A DNA stretch of 64,000 nt. Source: Aliisedimentitalea scapharcae. Lineage in GTDB: Bacteria > Pseudomonadota > Alphaproteobacteria > Rhodobacterales > Rhodobacteraceae. This document shows, one piece after another, positions 43,770-53,442 of the stretch. The stretch spans positions 2,356,001 to 2,420,000 of the forward strand of contig NZ_CP123584.1 in assembly GCF_045277565.1 (NCBI RefSeq), written 5' to 3'. The translations under genes were made by a program, and so were the position numbers. The notes under the pieces were generated by a model. That model did not search any database. It was not told the DNA's origin and saw only the letters and a program-made list of their open reading frames with translations. The stretch's first letter is position 1. Each line of letters starts with the position of its first letter.

Positions 43770-44555
43770 ATGAGTGGTATTCACCCCAGCGCCGTGATCG
43801 AAGAAGGCGCGCAATTGGGGGCCGATGTCGAAATCGGACCGTTCTGTGTGGTTGGCTCGGATGTCCGGCTGGGCGACCGTGTGGTGCTCAAAAGCCATGT
43901 GGTCATCACTGGCGACACAGAGATTGGGGATGACACGGTGGTCTTCTCCTTTGCCGTCATCGGGGAAATCCCGCAGGACCTGAAATTCAAGGGCGAGAAA
44001 TGCCGCCTGGTGATTGGCAAGCGCAACCGCATCCGGGAACATGTGACCATGAACCCCGGAACGGAAGGTGGCGGCGGCCTGACCAAGATCGGCGATGATG
44101 GCCTGTTCATGGCGGGGTGTCACATCGCCCATGATGCCCATGTGGGCAATAATGTCATCGTGGTCAATTCGGCGGCGATCGCCGGACATTGTGTGCTCGA
44201 AGACAATGTGATCATCGGTGGGTTGTCCGGTATTCATCAATTTGTCCGCATCGGTCGGGGGGCGATTGTCGGTGCCGTGACCATGGTGACAAATGACGTC
44301 ATTCCCTTTGGTTTGGTTCAGGCGCCGCGGGGCGAACTGGATGGATTGAACCTGGTTGGCCTGAAACGCCGTGGTGTCGCGCGGTCTGACATAACAGCGC
44401 TGCGGGCGGCCTTTCAGATGTTGGCACAGGGCGAAGGCACGTTTCAGGAGCGCGCCCGACGCCTGGGTGGTGAAACCGATAGCGACTATGTTCAGGAGAT
44501 CGTCGATTTCGTGACCGGGAACAGCGACCGTTCTTTCCTGACACCGGGGGGCTGA
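43770..44555 (+). CDS. lpxA: Acyl-ACP-UDP-N-acetylglucosamine O-acyltransferase
   Basis: The 261-aa enzyme catalyses the first step of lipid A synthesis. It is a left-handed beta-helix of hexapeptide repeats (for example IHPSAVIEEGAQLGADVEIG, VVLKSHVVITGDTEIGDDTV) with the catalytic His region CHIAHDAHVGNNVIVVNSAA. A C-terminal helical domain (LVGLKRRGVARSDITALRAAF) completes the fold. It lies between fabZ and lpxI with very short spacers, so it is part of the same operon. Confidence 0.97.
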   Translation: MSGIHPSAVIEEGAQLGADVEIGPFCVVGSDVRLGDRVVLKSHVVITGDTEIGDDTVVFSFAVIGEIPQDLKFKGEKCRLVIGKRNRIREHVTMNPGTEGGGGLTKIGDDGLFMAGCHIAHDAHVGNNVIVVNSAAIAGHCVLEDNVIIGGLSGIHQFVRIGRGAIVGAVTMVTNDVIPFGLVQAPRGELDGLNLVGLKRRGVARSDITALRAAFQMLAQGEGTFQERARRLGGETDSDYVQEIVDFVTGNSDRSFLTPGG

Positions 44556-44559
44556 ACGG

Positions 44560-45351
44560 ATGCTGGCATTGATCGCCGGAACCGGTGCGTTGCCTCGCGA
44601 ACTCGTGGCGCGGCTGTCTCATCCCCCACTGGTCTGCGCCATGCAGGGGTCCGAACCCGATCAGGTGCCCGCGCAGCTGACATTTCGGATCGAAAATCTG
44701 GGCAGCTTTTTGGCCGAGCTCCAGGCCCGCGGTGTTACCGATGTCTGTCTGGCCGGTGCCGTACGCCGTCCCGCGCTGGACCCATCGGCGTTGGATGCTG
44801 CGACGTTGCCGCTGATCCCGATTCTTCAAAAGGCGCTAACCAGCGGAGATGACAATGCTTTGCGCGCCATCATGGGCTTGCTCGAAGGGCAGGGGTTCGC
44901 GGTGCGCGCGGCCCATGATATTGCCCCGGATCTTTTGATGACCGCCGGAGTGCCGACCAGCCGCCAGCCCACAGATGCGGATCGGGCCGATGTGATCCGC
45001 GCAGAGGAAATCGTGGCCGCCATGGCGGCTGCGGATACAGGTCAGGCCTGCGCGGTCCGGGGTGGTCAGGTTTTGGCGATGGAAACTGTCTTTGGCACCG
45101 ACTGGATGCTGGGGACATTGGAACAGCGCCCTGATGGCTCGTCGGGTGGGGTACTGTACAAGGCGCCAAAGGCGGGCCAGGATCTGCGTGCGGATCTGCC
45201 CACGATTGGGCCCGAAACTGTAGAGATGACTGCCAGGGCGGGATTGAACGGCATTGTGGTCCAGGCCGGTCAGGTCATCGTTTTGGACCAGGAGGCCGTG
45301 ATTACCGCCTGTGATCGGTTTGACATGTTCCTCTGGCTGCGAAAAGGCTGA
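44560..45351 (+). CDS. lpxI: UDP-2,3-diacylglucosamine pyrophosphatase LpxI
   Basis: The 263-aa protein (DUF1009 family) starts LALIAGTGALPRELVARL and has the conserved late region RAGLNGIVVQAGQVIVLDQE and DRFDMFLWLRKG. LpxI is the alphaproteobacterial replacement for LpxH and produces lipid X from UDP-2,3-diacylglucosamine. Its place between lpxA and lpxB fits this role. Five bases separate it from lpxA and four from lpxB. Confidence 0.93.
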   Translation: MLALIAGTGALPRELVARLSHPPLVCAMQGSEPDQVPAQLTFRIENLGSFLAELQARGVTDVCLAGAVRRPALDPSALDAATLPLIPILQKALTSGDDNALRAIMGLLEGQGFAVRAAHDIAPDLLMTAGVPTSRQPTDADRADVIRAEEIVAAMAAADTGQACAVRGGQVLAMETVFGTDWMLGTLEQRPDGSSGGVLYKAPKAGQDLRADLPTIGPETVEMTARAGLNGIVVQAGQVIVLDQEAVITACDRFDMFLWLRKG

Positions 45352-45355
45352 CCCT

Positions 45356-46534
45356 ATGCGCGTCTTTCTCCTTGCCGGAGAGTTGTCGGGAGACCGTTTG
45401 GGCGGTGCCCTGATGGCAGGTTTGCGGGAATTGGTAGAAGATGTTGAATTCCAAGGGGTAGGTGGCCCATCCATGCAAGAACAGGGGCTGAGTTCTCTGT
45501 TTCCAATGGACGAACTCAGCGTCATGGGTATTTTCGAAGTCCTGCCCAAATACGCCCAACTGAAACGGCGGATCGCTCAGACCGCGCAGGCGGTTCTGGA
45601 CAGCAAACCCGATGTGCTGATTACGATCGACAGCCCGGATTTTTCGTTACGGGTGGCCAAGCTGGTCAAAGCCAGCAGCTCTATTCGGACCGTGCATTAT
45701 GTGGCGCCATCGGTCTGGGCCTGGCGGCCAGAGCGTGCTGCCAAAATGGCCCGGGTAATCGACCATGTTTTGGCCCTTTTGTCGTTTGAACCGCCCTATA
45801 TGACTGCGGCGGGGATGGCGTGTGATTTTGTTGGACATCCCGTCGTCGCCGAACCCAAGGCAACCGACGAGGATGTCGCGCGGTTTCGCGTCGAAAGCGG
45901 CGTCGGTGATGCGCCTTATGTGCTGGCTTTGCCCGGATCACGGCGCGGCGAAGTCGGGCGACTGACGCCCGTGTTTGGAGCCGCGCTGAGCGCCTTCAAA
46001 CAGCGACACCCGCAGTTTCGCATTGTTGTACCTGCGGCCGGGCCGGTGGCCAGCCTGTTACATCAAACTATGCAAAGCTGGCCCGCTGACACGATTGTTC
46101 TGGACCCGGCAGATGTGGCACGTGATCAGGCGTTGACCCGAAAACGGGCGGCGTTTGCGGGGGCGACTCTGGCAATGGCGGCATCGGGGACCGTGTCTTT
46201 GGAGTTGGCTGCCGCCCGCACGCCCATGGTCATCGGATACAATTTCAACTGGCTGACCTGGCAGATCATGAAACGCAAGGCCCTGATTGATACGGTGACC
46301 CTGGTCAATCTGGTCAGTGACACACGCGTTGTTCCCGAATGCCTTGGGCCGGAGTGTACCGCCGAGAACCTGACGCGGGCCCTGGACAGTGTGCTTGAAC
46401 ACCCGGAGGCCCAACAGCAGGCCATGGAGCTGACCATGCAGCGATTGGGGGAGGGCGGCGAAGCCCCGGGGCTTCGCGCTGCACGTGCGGTTCTGGCTGG
46501 GCTGGAACGCTCGGGGAAATCGAACAAGGATTGA
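45356..46534 (+). CDS. lpxB: Lipid-A-disaccharide synthase
   Basis: The 392-aa glycosyltransferase (family GT19) joins lipid X and UDP-2,3-diacylglucosamine. Signatures: VFLLAGELSGDRLGGALMAGL at the N-terminus, PKYAQLKRRIAQTAQ, ITIDSPDFSLRVAK, HYVAPSVWAWRPERAAKM, DFVGHPVV, LPGSRRGEVGRLTPVF and AASGTVSLELA. The ATG at 45356 gives the expected length. It is the last gene of the envelope block and convergent with mnmA. Confidence 0.97.
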   Translation: MRVFLLAGELSGDRLGGALMAGLRELVEDVEFQGVGGPSMQEQGLSSLFPMDELSVMGIFEVLPKYAQLKRRIAQTAQAVLDSKPDVLITIDSPDFSLRVAKLVKASSSIRTVHYVAPSVWAWRPERAAKMARVIDHVLALLSFEPPYMTAAGMACDFVGHPVVAEPKATDEDVARFRVESGVGDAPYVLALPGSRRGEVGRLTPVFGAALSAFKQRHPQFRIVVPAAGPVASLLHQTMQSWPADTIVLDPADVARDQALTRKRAAFAGATLAMAASGTVSLELAAARTPMVIGYNFNWLTWQIMKRKALIDTVTLVNLVSDTRVVPECLGPECTAENLTRALDSVLEHPEAQQQAMELTMQRLGEGGEAPGLRAARAVLAGLERSGKSNKD

Positions 46535-46565
46535 CCGCAGCCGGCGGTGTCAGCCACAGGCTATG

Positions 46566-47711
46566 TCAGTACCCACGCCAGATCCAACCGCCGCCAAAAA
46601 TCCTGCTGCCGTCGCTTTCGTAAAACACACAGGCCTGGCCCGGAGACACGCCTTCTTCGGGGGTTAAAAGTTCGACTTCGGCCGTGGTATCTGACAGCGG
46701 GCGGATGATCGCCTCGCGTGGGGGACGGGTGGAACGGACCTTGACCGAGACATGCCATTCCTTCTGCGAGGTAAACGCCTCATCGCCCAACCAGTTGATC
46801 TCGCGGACCGGGATGGTCCGTGTCGCCAACAGCTCTTTGGGGCCGACAACGACCTGTTTGCTGTCCACATCCAGCTTGACCACATACAATGGTTCGCTCA
46901 GCCCGCCGATCCCCAATCCGCGGCGTTGACCGATGGTATAGTGGATCACCCCGTTGTGCTGGCCCAGCACACGACCATCAGAATGCACGATTTCACCGGG
47001 CTCTACCGCGCCGGGGCGCAGTTTTTCGATGACGCTGGCATAGTTTCCGTCGGGCACGAAACAGATGTCCTGGCTATCGGGTTTGTCGGCCACGGCCAAC
47101 CCGTATTGCGCGGCCATCTCGCGGGTTGCATCCTTGGATGGCAAATGACCCAGCGGAAAGCGCAGATAATCCAACTGCTCTGGCGTGGTTGAAAACAGGA
47201 AATAGGACTGATCGCGATTGGCGTCTTCGGCGCTGTGCAATTCTGCACCATTGGTCCCCATCTTGCGTTGGATGTAATGCCCGGTGGCCATACAGTCGGC
47301 TTCCAGATCCCGCGCGGTTTCCAACAGGTCCTTGAATTTGACACGTTCGTTGCAGCGAATGCAGGGCACCGGCGTTGCGCCCGCCAGATAGCTGTCTGCG
47401 AATTCATCGATCACTGCATCTTTAAAGATGTTTTCATAATCCAGAACGTAATGTGGGAACCCGCGTTCTTCGGCGACACGGCGGGCATCGTGGATGTCGA
47501 TCCCGGCGCAACAGGCCCCTTTTTTGGCCAGGGCAGCGCCATGGTCATACAGCTGTAGCGTCACGCCCACCACGTCATAGCCCTGATCCGCCAGATGGGC
47601 GGCCACGACCGAGCTGTCGACACCACCTGACATGGCAACAACGACCCGCGTTTCAGACGGGGGTTTGGCAAAGCCGAGTGAGTTCAGCGGTGTTTCACTG
47701 TCCAGCGCCAT
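46566..47711 (-). CDS. mnmA: tRNA-specific 2-thiouridylase MnmA
   Basis: The 381-aa enzyme thiolates U34 of Glu, Lys and Gln tRNAs. It has the PP-loop VVVAMSGGVDSSVVAAHLAD (about residues 22-41), GVTLQLYDHG, the cysteine-containing region TPVPCIRCNERVKF (about 107-120), and the persulfide-forming DKPDSQDICFVPDGNYASVI (about 207-226). The C-terminal beta-barrel ends near QACVFYESDG. It is divergent from sciP. Confidence 0.97.
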   Translation of the reverse strand: MALDSETPLNSLGFAKPPSETRVVVAMSGGVDSSVVAAHLADQGYDVVGVTLQLYDHGAALAKKGACCAGIDIHDARRVAEERGFPHYVLDYENIFKDAVIDEFADSYLAGATPVPCIRCNERVKFKDLLETARDLEADCMATGHYIQRKMGTNGAELHSAEDANRDQSYFLFSTTPEQLDYLRFPLGHLPSKDATREMAAQYGLAVADKPDSQDICFVPDGNYASVIEKLRPGAVEPGEIVHSDGRVLGQHNGVIHYTIGQRRGLGIGGLSEPLYVVKLDVDSKQVVVGPKELLATRTIPVREINWLGDEAFTSQKEWHVSVKVRSTRPPREAIIRPLSDTTAEVELLTPEEGVSPGQACVFYESDGSRIFGGGWIWRGY

Positions 47712-47841
47712 ATCGGCGTCTCCTTGGATCCTGGGAAGGCCGTTCAGAATATATGAAAATCCTAGCGACTCTCAAGGGGTCGTTTCACACTCCATTAAGC
47801 TTGTTTGGCCACCTTGTCCCGGAAAGGACAAAGGAACGGTC

Positions 47842-48120
47842 ATGTTTTTGAAAAAGGTTGATGGGCCACGGGCGGTTACCCTGCCTGATGGATCGGTCAT
47901 GACACGTGCAGATCTTCCGCCTGTTTCGACCCGCCGTTGGGTGGCGTCGCGCAAGGCCGCAGTGGTGCGGGGGGTCCTGTATGGGTTGATCGGACAAAAC
48001 GAAGCGATACGCACCTATGGGCTGAGCGATGAGGAATTTCGCAGCTGGGTTTGCGCCGTCGCGGATCACGGCGAAGATGCACTGAAGACAACCGCGTTGA
48101 AAAAGTATAGACAACCTTAA
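47842..48120 (+). CDS. sciP: CtrA inhibitor SciP (DUF1153)
   Basis: The 92-aa protein matches the DUF1153/SciP family (KKVDGPRAVTLPDGSVMTRA, then TRRWVASRKAAVVRGVLYGL and TYGLSDEEFRSWVCAV). In Caulobacter, SciP binds CtrA and DNA and keeps CtrA targets off in G1. The ATG at 47842 follows AAAGGAAC. It lies 98 bp upstream of ctrA on the same strand, so the two regulators of one circuit are neighbours. TTAA half-sites near 47795 could be CtrA contacts. Confidence 0.93.
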   Translation: MFLKKVDGPRAVTLPDGSVMTRADLPPVSTRRWVASRKAAVVRGVLYGLIGQNEAIRTYGLSDEEFRSWVCAVADHGEDALKTTALKKYRQP

Positions 48121-48146
48121 GTTGTTTTGACATAAATGTTCTCGCA

Positions 48147-48182
48147 GTAACGTGGAGTTAACTATTTTTGGTCACGGTTAAC
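48147..48182 (+). promoter_or_regulatory. Near-consensus CtrA box and GTTAAC pair upstream of ctrA
   Basis: GTAA-CGTGGAG-TTAAC (48147-48162) fits the CtrA consensus TTAA-N7-TTAAC with one mismatch. GTTAAC occurs at 48157-48162 and again at 48177-48182, exactly 20 bp apart, on the same helix face. They lie 37-72 bp before the ctrA ATG, consistent with autoregulation. Confidence 0.6.
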
Positions 48183-48218
48183 ACAACCATGAGCTGGGGA
48201 CTTACGCGGAGACAAATT

Positions 48219-48935
48219 ATGCGCATTCTTTTGGTCGAGGACGATCCGACGACGTCAAAAAGTATCGAACTGATGCTGACGCACGCCAATCTCAACGTCT
48301 ATTCGACGGACTTGGGAGAAGAAGGGATCGATCTGGCAAAACTGTACGACTACGATCTGATCCTTTTGGATCTCAATCTGCCGGACATGAACGGACACGA
48401 GGTGCTGCGCCAATTGCGTCTGGCACGGATTGATACACCGATCCTGATTTTGTCAGGGGCCGATGACACGGAAAATAAAATCAAGGGATTCGGATTTGGG
48501 GCGGACGATTACCTGACCAAACCCTTTCACCGCGAAGAGCTGGTCGCGCGAATCCACGCGATCATCCGTCGGTCCAAGGGGCATTCCCAATCCATCATAC
48601 GTACAGGCAAGATTTCGGTGAACCTGGACGCCAAGACGGTCGAAGCAGAGGGGCAGGCCGTGCATCTGACAGGCAAGGAATACCAGATGCTGGAATTGCT
48701 GAGCCTGCGAAAGGGAACAACCCTGACCAAGGAGATGTTCCTGAACCATCTCTATGGCGGCATGGATGAACCCGAATTGAAGATCATCGACGTGTTTATC
48801 TGCAAGCTTCGCAAAAAGCTGAGCAATGCAACAGGCGGTGAAAACTATATCGAAACCGTTTGGGGACGTGGGTATGTCCTGCGTGAAACCCAGAACGGGG
48901 AAATGCCAGGGGCCCGGATGGCCGTTGGGGCCTGA
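48219..48935 (+). CDS. ctrA: Cell-cycle response regulator CtrA
   Basis: The 238-aa OmpR-type regulator has a receiver domain (MRILLVEDDPTTSKSIELML start, phospho-acceptor Asp51 in LILLDLNLPDMNG, Lys in DDYLTKPFHREEL) and a winged-helix DNA-binding domain (about 130-230; LTGKEYQMLELLSLRKGTTL, IIDVFICKLRKKLSN, GRGYVLRE). The receiver start and the SIRT-like linker are nearly invariant in alphaproteobacterial CtrA. It ends in ValGlyAla rather than the AlaAla of Caulobacter CtrA. In Rhodobacteraceae CtrA controls motility and gene transfer agents rather than viability. GGAG precedes this ATG; an in-frame ATG at 48189 is less likely. Confidence 0.97.
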   Translation: MRILLVEDDPTTSKSIELMLTHANLNVYSTDLGEEGIDLAKLYDYDLILLDLNLPDMNGHEVLRQLRLARIDTPILILSGADDTENKIKGFGFGADDYLTKPFHREELVARIHAIIRRSKGHSQSIIRTGKISVNLDAKTVEAEGQAVHLTGKEYQMLELLSLRKGTTLTKEMFLNHLYGGMDEPELKIIDVFICKLRKKLSNATGGENYIETVWGRGYVLRETQNGEMPGARMAVGA

Positions 48936-49008
48936 CCGCCCCTAAGAAAACGCGGGGGATGGGATCTGCTCGCAAAATTTGAGGCAGGAATCCATTTTTC
49001 CTTTTTCC

Positions 49009-49046
49009 AAACCGCTCAGCATGTCTTCGGGCTGGGCGGTTTTTTT
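49009..49046 (+). terminator. Intrinsic terminator after ctrA
   Basis: AAACCGCTCAGC (49009-49020) pairs with GCTGGGCGGTTT (49031-49042) over 12 bp with one G:T pair and a 10-nt loop, and a run of Ts ends it (49040-49046). It lies 74 bp after the ctrA stop. Confidence 0.87.
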
Positions 49047-49217
49047 GTCGGCGGGTAAACGCACAGAACCCGACCTGCAAGTTTCCCATAGGATCGAGAA
49101 ATCCGAAAATCTGTGGTCGCGCTGTTGGCTCTTGCCGCGTAACGTGTATGAGGGCATCTATGACGTTCGGCGCCGATCTGGACGTGATCTTGCAGGCGCG
49201 TGACAGCGGGGGAAAAC

Positions 49218-51338
49218 GTGGAACATCCGGTCGAAAACTTGTCGCCAGAAACTGCGCGCGAAGAATTTCTGGAGCTTCAGACTTTGCTCTGGGCCGCCAA
49301 CAGAGAATACCACAGCAGCGATTCTCCATCGATCTCCGACGCCGAGTATGATGCCGCCAAACGCCGGTATCTGGCCCTGATCGAGGCATTCCCGGTTTTG
49401 GCCGCCAGCGCGACCCAAAAAGATACGGTTGGCGCACCGGTCGATGATGGTTTCGGCAAGGTCACGCATGACGTCCGAATGCTGTCTCTGGGCAACGCGT
49501 TTGAGGATGGCGACGTTCAGGCGTTTGACGCGTCCATCCGCAAATACCTGGGTCTGTCGGCGGATGCACCATTGGCCTATACAGCCGAGCCCAAAATTGA
49601 TGGGCTTTCGTTGTCATTGCGGTACGAAAAGGGCCATCTGATTCAGGCGGCAACACGCGGAGATGGCGAAACCGGCGAGAATGTCACCGCAAATGCCCGA
49701 ATGATCCAAGGACTTCCTCAGACGATCCAGGGCGCACCAGATCTGTTGGAGGTGCGGGGCGAGGTCTATATGTCCCATGCGGATTTTGCCGATCTGAACG
49801 CGCGCCAAACAAACAATGGCGACAAGGTTTTTGCCAACCCGCGCAATGCGGCTGCGGGGTCGTTGCGACAATTGGATGCTCGGGTCACCGAAACGCGGCC
49901 ATTGCGATTCTTTGCTTACAGTTGGGGCGCCTTGTCCGAACCACTGGCATCCACGCAAATGGCTGCGATCAAACGGCTGGCCGATCTGGGGTTTGAAACC
50001 AACCCATTGACCAAGAAGTGTGAAACGCCTGAAACGCTGTTGGCACATTACCGGGACATCGAAGCGCAGCGTGCCGGTTTGGGCTATGACATTGACGGGG
50101 TGGTTTACAAGGTTGACGACCTGTCCTTGCAGGGGCGGCTGGGGTTTCGCTCGACCACGCCCCGTTGGGCGATCGCGCATAAATTTCCGGCCGAACTGGC
50201 CTGGACCCGGCTCGAAGGGATCGACATTCAGGTTGGGCGGACCGGCACGCTCAGCCCGGTCGCCCGTCTGACCCCGGTTACCGTCGGTGGCGTTGTGGTC
50301 TCCAACGCCACGCTGCACAACGAAGATTACATTCAGGGTCGCGATTCCAAAGGCGAAGAGATCCGTGGCGGCAAGGATATTCGGGTTGGTGATTGGGTAC
50401 AGGTCTATCGCGCCGGGGATGTGATTCCGAAAGTGGCCGATGTGGATCTGTCGAAACGGCCAGAGGGGGCATTGGCGTTCGTGTTCCCTGATACCTGTCC
50501 CGAATGTGGCAGCGACGCGGTGCGCGAAGATGGAGATGCGGCACGGCGCTGTGTTGGAGGCATTATTTGCCCGGCCCAAGCTGTTGAGAAGCTGAAACAT
50601 TTTGTCGCGCGCAAGGCCTTTGATATCGAAGGGCTGGGTGCCAAGCAGATTGAGATGTTCTATGAAGATGAACAGTTGCCCATTCGCAGCCCGGTTGACA
50701 TCTTTACCCTGCAAGACCGGGACGCGAACAATTTTACCAAACTGGCCAATCGCAAGGGTTGGGGCGCGCAAAGTGTGAACAACCTGTGGCAGGCGATTGA
50801 AGAGAAACGAAAAATTGGGTTTGGACGATTGTTGTTTGCACTCGGCATCCGGCACGTTGGCGAAGCGGCATCGAATTTGATCGCCAATCACTATGGCACC
50901 TGGGAGGATTTTGAAGCCGCAATCAGCAAGGCGTCTGACCACGAAGGTCCAGAGTGGGACGGGCTGTTATCCATAGACGGAGTGGGCGAGGTCATGGCTC
51001 GGGCGCTTGTGGCGGCCTTTGAGCAGGATGCGGAACGGGCCTCGATTGACGCTCTGATTGCTCAGTTGGAAGTGCAAAAGGCGGAACGCCCCAAAATCGC
51101 CGACAGCCCGGTTGTTGGAAAGATCGTCGTGTTCACCGGAACCTTGGAAAAGATGAGCCGGGCCGAAGCCAAATCCCGTGCCGAGGCACTGGGTGCCAAG
51201 GTCTCTGGCTCGGTGTCCAAGAAAACCGATTTGCTGGTTGCAGGTCCCGGCGCAGGATCCAAGGCCAAAAAGGCGGCGGAATTGGGGGTTGAAACCGTGG
51301 ATGAAGACGGTTGGTTGGCGTTGATCGAGGGATTATGA
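49218..51338 (+). CDS. ligA: NAD-dependent DNA ligase LigA
   Basis: The ligase has the full domain order: NAD-binding Ia region (YHSSDSPSISDAEYD), adenylation domain with active-site Lys in AEPKIDGLSLSLRYE and KVDDLSLQGRLG, and the OB fold (VGRTGTLSPVARLTPV). A four-cysteine zinc finger (CPECGSDAVREDG through CVGGIICPAQ), HhH region (ALGIRHVGEAASNLIA) and C-terminal BRCT (VVFTGTLEKMSRAEAKSRAE) complete it. GTG at 49218 has GGGGGA upstream and gives 706 aa; GTG at 49200 is the alternative. It overlaps recG by 4 bp. Confidence 0.95.
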   Translation: MEHPVENLSPETAREEFLELQTLLWAANREYHSSDSPSISDAEYDAAKRRYLALIEAFPVLAASATQKDTVGAPVDDGFGKVTHDVRMLSLGNAFEDGDVQAFDASIRKYLGLSADAPLAYTAEPKIDGLSLSLRYEKGHLIQAATRGDGETGENVTANARMIQGLPQTIQGAPDLLEVRGEVYMSHADFADLNARQTNNGDKVFANPRNAAAGSLRQLDARVTETRPLRFFAYSWGALSEPLASTQMAAIKRLADLGFETNPLTKKCETPETLLAHYRDIEAQRAGLGYDIDGVVYKVDDLSLQGRLGFRSTTPRWAIAHKFPAELAWTRLEGIDIQVGRTGTLSPVARLTPVTVGGVVVSNATLHNEDYIQGRDSKGEEIRGGKDIRVGDWVQVYRAGDVIPKVADVDLSKRPEGALAFVFPDTCPECGSDAVREDGDAARRCVGGIICPAQAVEKLKHFVARKAFDIEGLGAKQIEMFYEDEQLPIRSPVDIFTLQDRDANNFTKLANRKGWGAQSVNNLWQAIEEKRKIGFGRLLFALGIRHVGEAASNLIANHYGTWEDFEAAISKASDHEGPEWDGLLSIDGVGEVMARALVAAFEQDAERASIDALIAQLEVQKAERPKIADSPVVGKIVVFTGTLEKMSRAEAKSRAEALGAKVSGSVSKKTDLLVAGPGAGSKAKKAAELGVETVDEDGWLALIEGL

Positions 51339-53425
51339 GCGGACGTCCTGAATCCCTTTTCCCGCTGTTTGCGGGGTTGGAAACGCTTGACGGTGTTGGG
51401 CCCAAGACCGCACGTCTATTGGAACAGTTGGACCTGAAAACACCGCGTGATGTGTTGTTTTCGCTGCCGTATTCAGTGATCGACAGACGACGACGCGATA
51501 CGGTTCAAGGGGCCGAGGTTCCAGGCACGTTGACTGTCGAAGTGACAATCGGTGCGCACCGACCGGCCCGCAATCGTGGCGGTGCCTATCGTGTGCATGT
51601 CGAAGATGCACAGACCGAATTTCAGCTGGTGTTTTTCCACGGACGCAGCCGTTATCTCGAAGCACAGATTCCGACAGGTAGCCGCCGGGTTGTGTCTGGC
51701 AAGCTCGAGATGTTTGACGGAATGTTGCAGATGGTGCATCCCGATCATATGGTTCCTGTAGACGAGGCGGATACGATCCCGGACTTCGAACCGGTGTATC
51801 ACCTGACACAGGGTGTCACACAAAAAACCATGGCCAAGGCGGTGGCGCGAACCCTGACGCGGAGTCCTGAGCTGGTCGAGTGGATTGACCCGTCGCAGGT
51901 CAAATTCGAAAACTGGCCGACCTGGCAGGAGGCAGTTTTCGCGGCACATGAGCCCCAGGGGGCTGACGATCTGGCCCCACACGCTCCGGCGCGGGCGCGT
52001 CTTGCCTATGACGAATTGATGGCGCATCAGTTGACCCTTGCATTGGCACGCCAGCGTGAACGCAAGGCACAAGGGATCAGCAGTTCAGGGGACGGGCGGC
52101 TGCGGGCGCGGGTGCTCGCAGCCTTGCCATACAAGCCGACCGGGGCTCAATTGCGGTCGATGGACGAGATCGCTGCCGATATGGCAGATGATCATCGCAT
52201 GAACCGATTGTTGCAAGGTGATGTCGGGGCAGGGAAAACCCTGGTGGCCTTTATGGCGTTGCTGACCGCTGTCGAAGCTGGCGGACAAGGAGTGTTGATG
52301 GCGCCCACGGGTATTCTGGCCCAGCAGCATATGGAGGGGCTGAAGCCGCTTGCCGAAGATGCAGGCGTGGTGGTTGAGCTGTTGACCGGGCGTGACAAAG
52401 GCAGCGAACGCCGGGCCAAGCTGGACGCGTTGAAACGCGGTGCCATCCAGATCCTGGTCGGGACCCACGCGGTGTTTCAGGCCGATGTTTCTTTTGCCGA
52501 TTTACGATTGGCGGTGATTGACGAACAACACCGTTTTGGAGTGCAGCAACGGCTGGAACTGGCGAAAAAAGGTGTGGCAGCGGATGTCCTGGTGATGACG
52601 GCGACACCGATCCCACGATCTTTGTCGCTGGCGCAATACGGCGACATGGATGTATCGGTGCTGGATCAAAAGCCGCCAGGGCGCAAACCCATTCGAACGG
52701 CGGTGATCGCAACCGAACGTATGGACGAAGTTGTGTCCCATCTGCGCGAAGCCGTGTCTCAGGGGCGTCAATGTTATTGGGTATGCCCGTTGGTGGATGA
52801 ATCCGAGGTCAGCGACCTGACAGCTGCCGAAGAGCGGTTCAAGCATTTGCGGGCGGTTCTGGGTGACGGGGTTGTTGGTCTGGTGCATGGTCAGATGCCC
52901 GTGGCGGACAAGGACGCGGCAATGGTGGCCTTTCAGAATGGCCAGACCCAGGTTCTGGTCGCGACCACGGTGATCGAAGTTGGGGTGAACGTGCCCAATG
53001 CGACGATCATGGTGATTGAACGGGCCGAAACCTTTGGGTTGGCACAGCTACATCAGTTGCGGGGACGTGTGGGGCGCGGCGAGGCCGCGTCGACCTGTTT
53101 GCTGATGTATCAGGCACCGTTGACCGAAGGCGGGCGACGGCGGTTGGAACTGTTGCGCGAAACCGAAGATGGGTTTCGCATTGCCGAAACCGATCTGGAA
53201 ATGCGCGGGGCAGGCGATATGATCGGAACGGCGCAATCCGGGCTGCCCCGTTTCCAGGTGGCAGATCTCGAACGACAGGCTGGATTGATGGCCGTGGCCC
53301 AAAGCGATGCACGGGCCCTGCTGGCAACAGATCCGGCTTTGCAATCCCCACGAGGACAGGCAGCGCGGGTGCTTCTGTGGTTGATGAAACAGGATCAAGC
53401 CATTCGTTTGATTTCAGTTGGTTAG
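51335..53425 (+). CDS. recG: ATP-dependent DNA helicase RecG
   Basis: The 696-aa helicase has the N-terminal wedge/OB domain (about residues 60-200). The motor has Walker A LLQGDVGAGKTLVAF (about 289), DEQH-type Walker B AVIDEQHRFGVQQR, TATPIPRSL, and the C-terminal helicase and TRG region (VATTVIEVGVNVPNATIMVI, QLHQLRGRVGRG). RecG regresses stalled replication forks. It is coupled to ligA by ATGA, forming a DNA-maintenance pair. A possible SOS box lies 28 bp after its stop, facing the next small gene. Confidence 0.97.
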   Translation: MSGRPESLFPLFAGLETLDGVGPKTARLLEQLDLKTPRDVLFSLPYSVIDRRRRDTVQGAEVPGTLTVEVTIGAHRPARNRGGAYRVHVEDAQTEFQLVFFHGRSRYLEAQIPTGSRRVVSGKLEMFDGMLQMVHPDHMVPVDEADTIPDFEPVYHLTQGVTQKTMAKAVARTLTRSPELVEWIDPSQVKFENWPTWQEAVFAAHEPQGADDLAPHAPARARLAYDELMAHQLTLALARQRERKAQGISSSGDGRLRARVLAALPYKPTGAQLRSMDEIAADMADDHRMNRLLQGDVGAGKTLVAFMALLTAVEAGGQGVLMAPTGILAQQHMEGLKPLAEDAGVVVELLTGRDKGSERRAKLDALKRGAIQILVGTHAVFQADVSFADLRLAVIDEQHRFGVQQRLELAKKGVAADVLVMTATPIPRSLSLAQYGDMDVSVLDQKPPGRKPIRTAVIATERMDEVVSHLREAVSQGRQCYWVCPLVDESEVSDLTAAEERFKHLRAVLGDGVVGLVHGQMPVADKDAAMVAFQNGQTQVLVATTVIEVGVNVPNATIMVIERAETFGLAQLHQLRGRVGRGEAASTCLLMYQAPLTEGGRRRLELLRETEDGFRIAETDLEMRGAGDMIGTAQSGLPRFQVADLERQAGLMAVAQSDARALLATDPALQSPRGQAARVLLWLMKQDQAIRLISVG

Positions 53426-53442
53426 CAATTTTCCCCTGAAAA

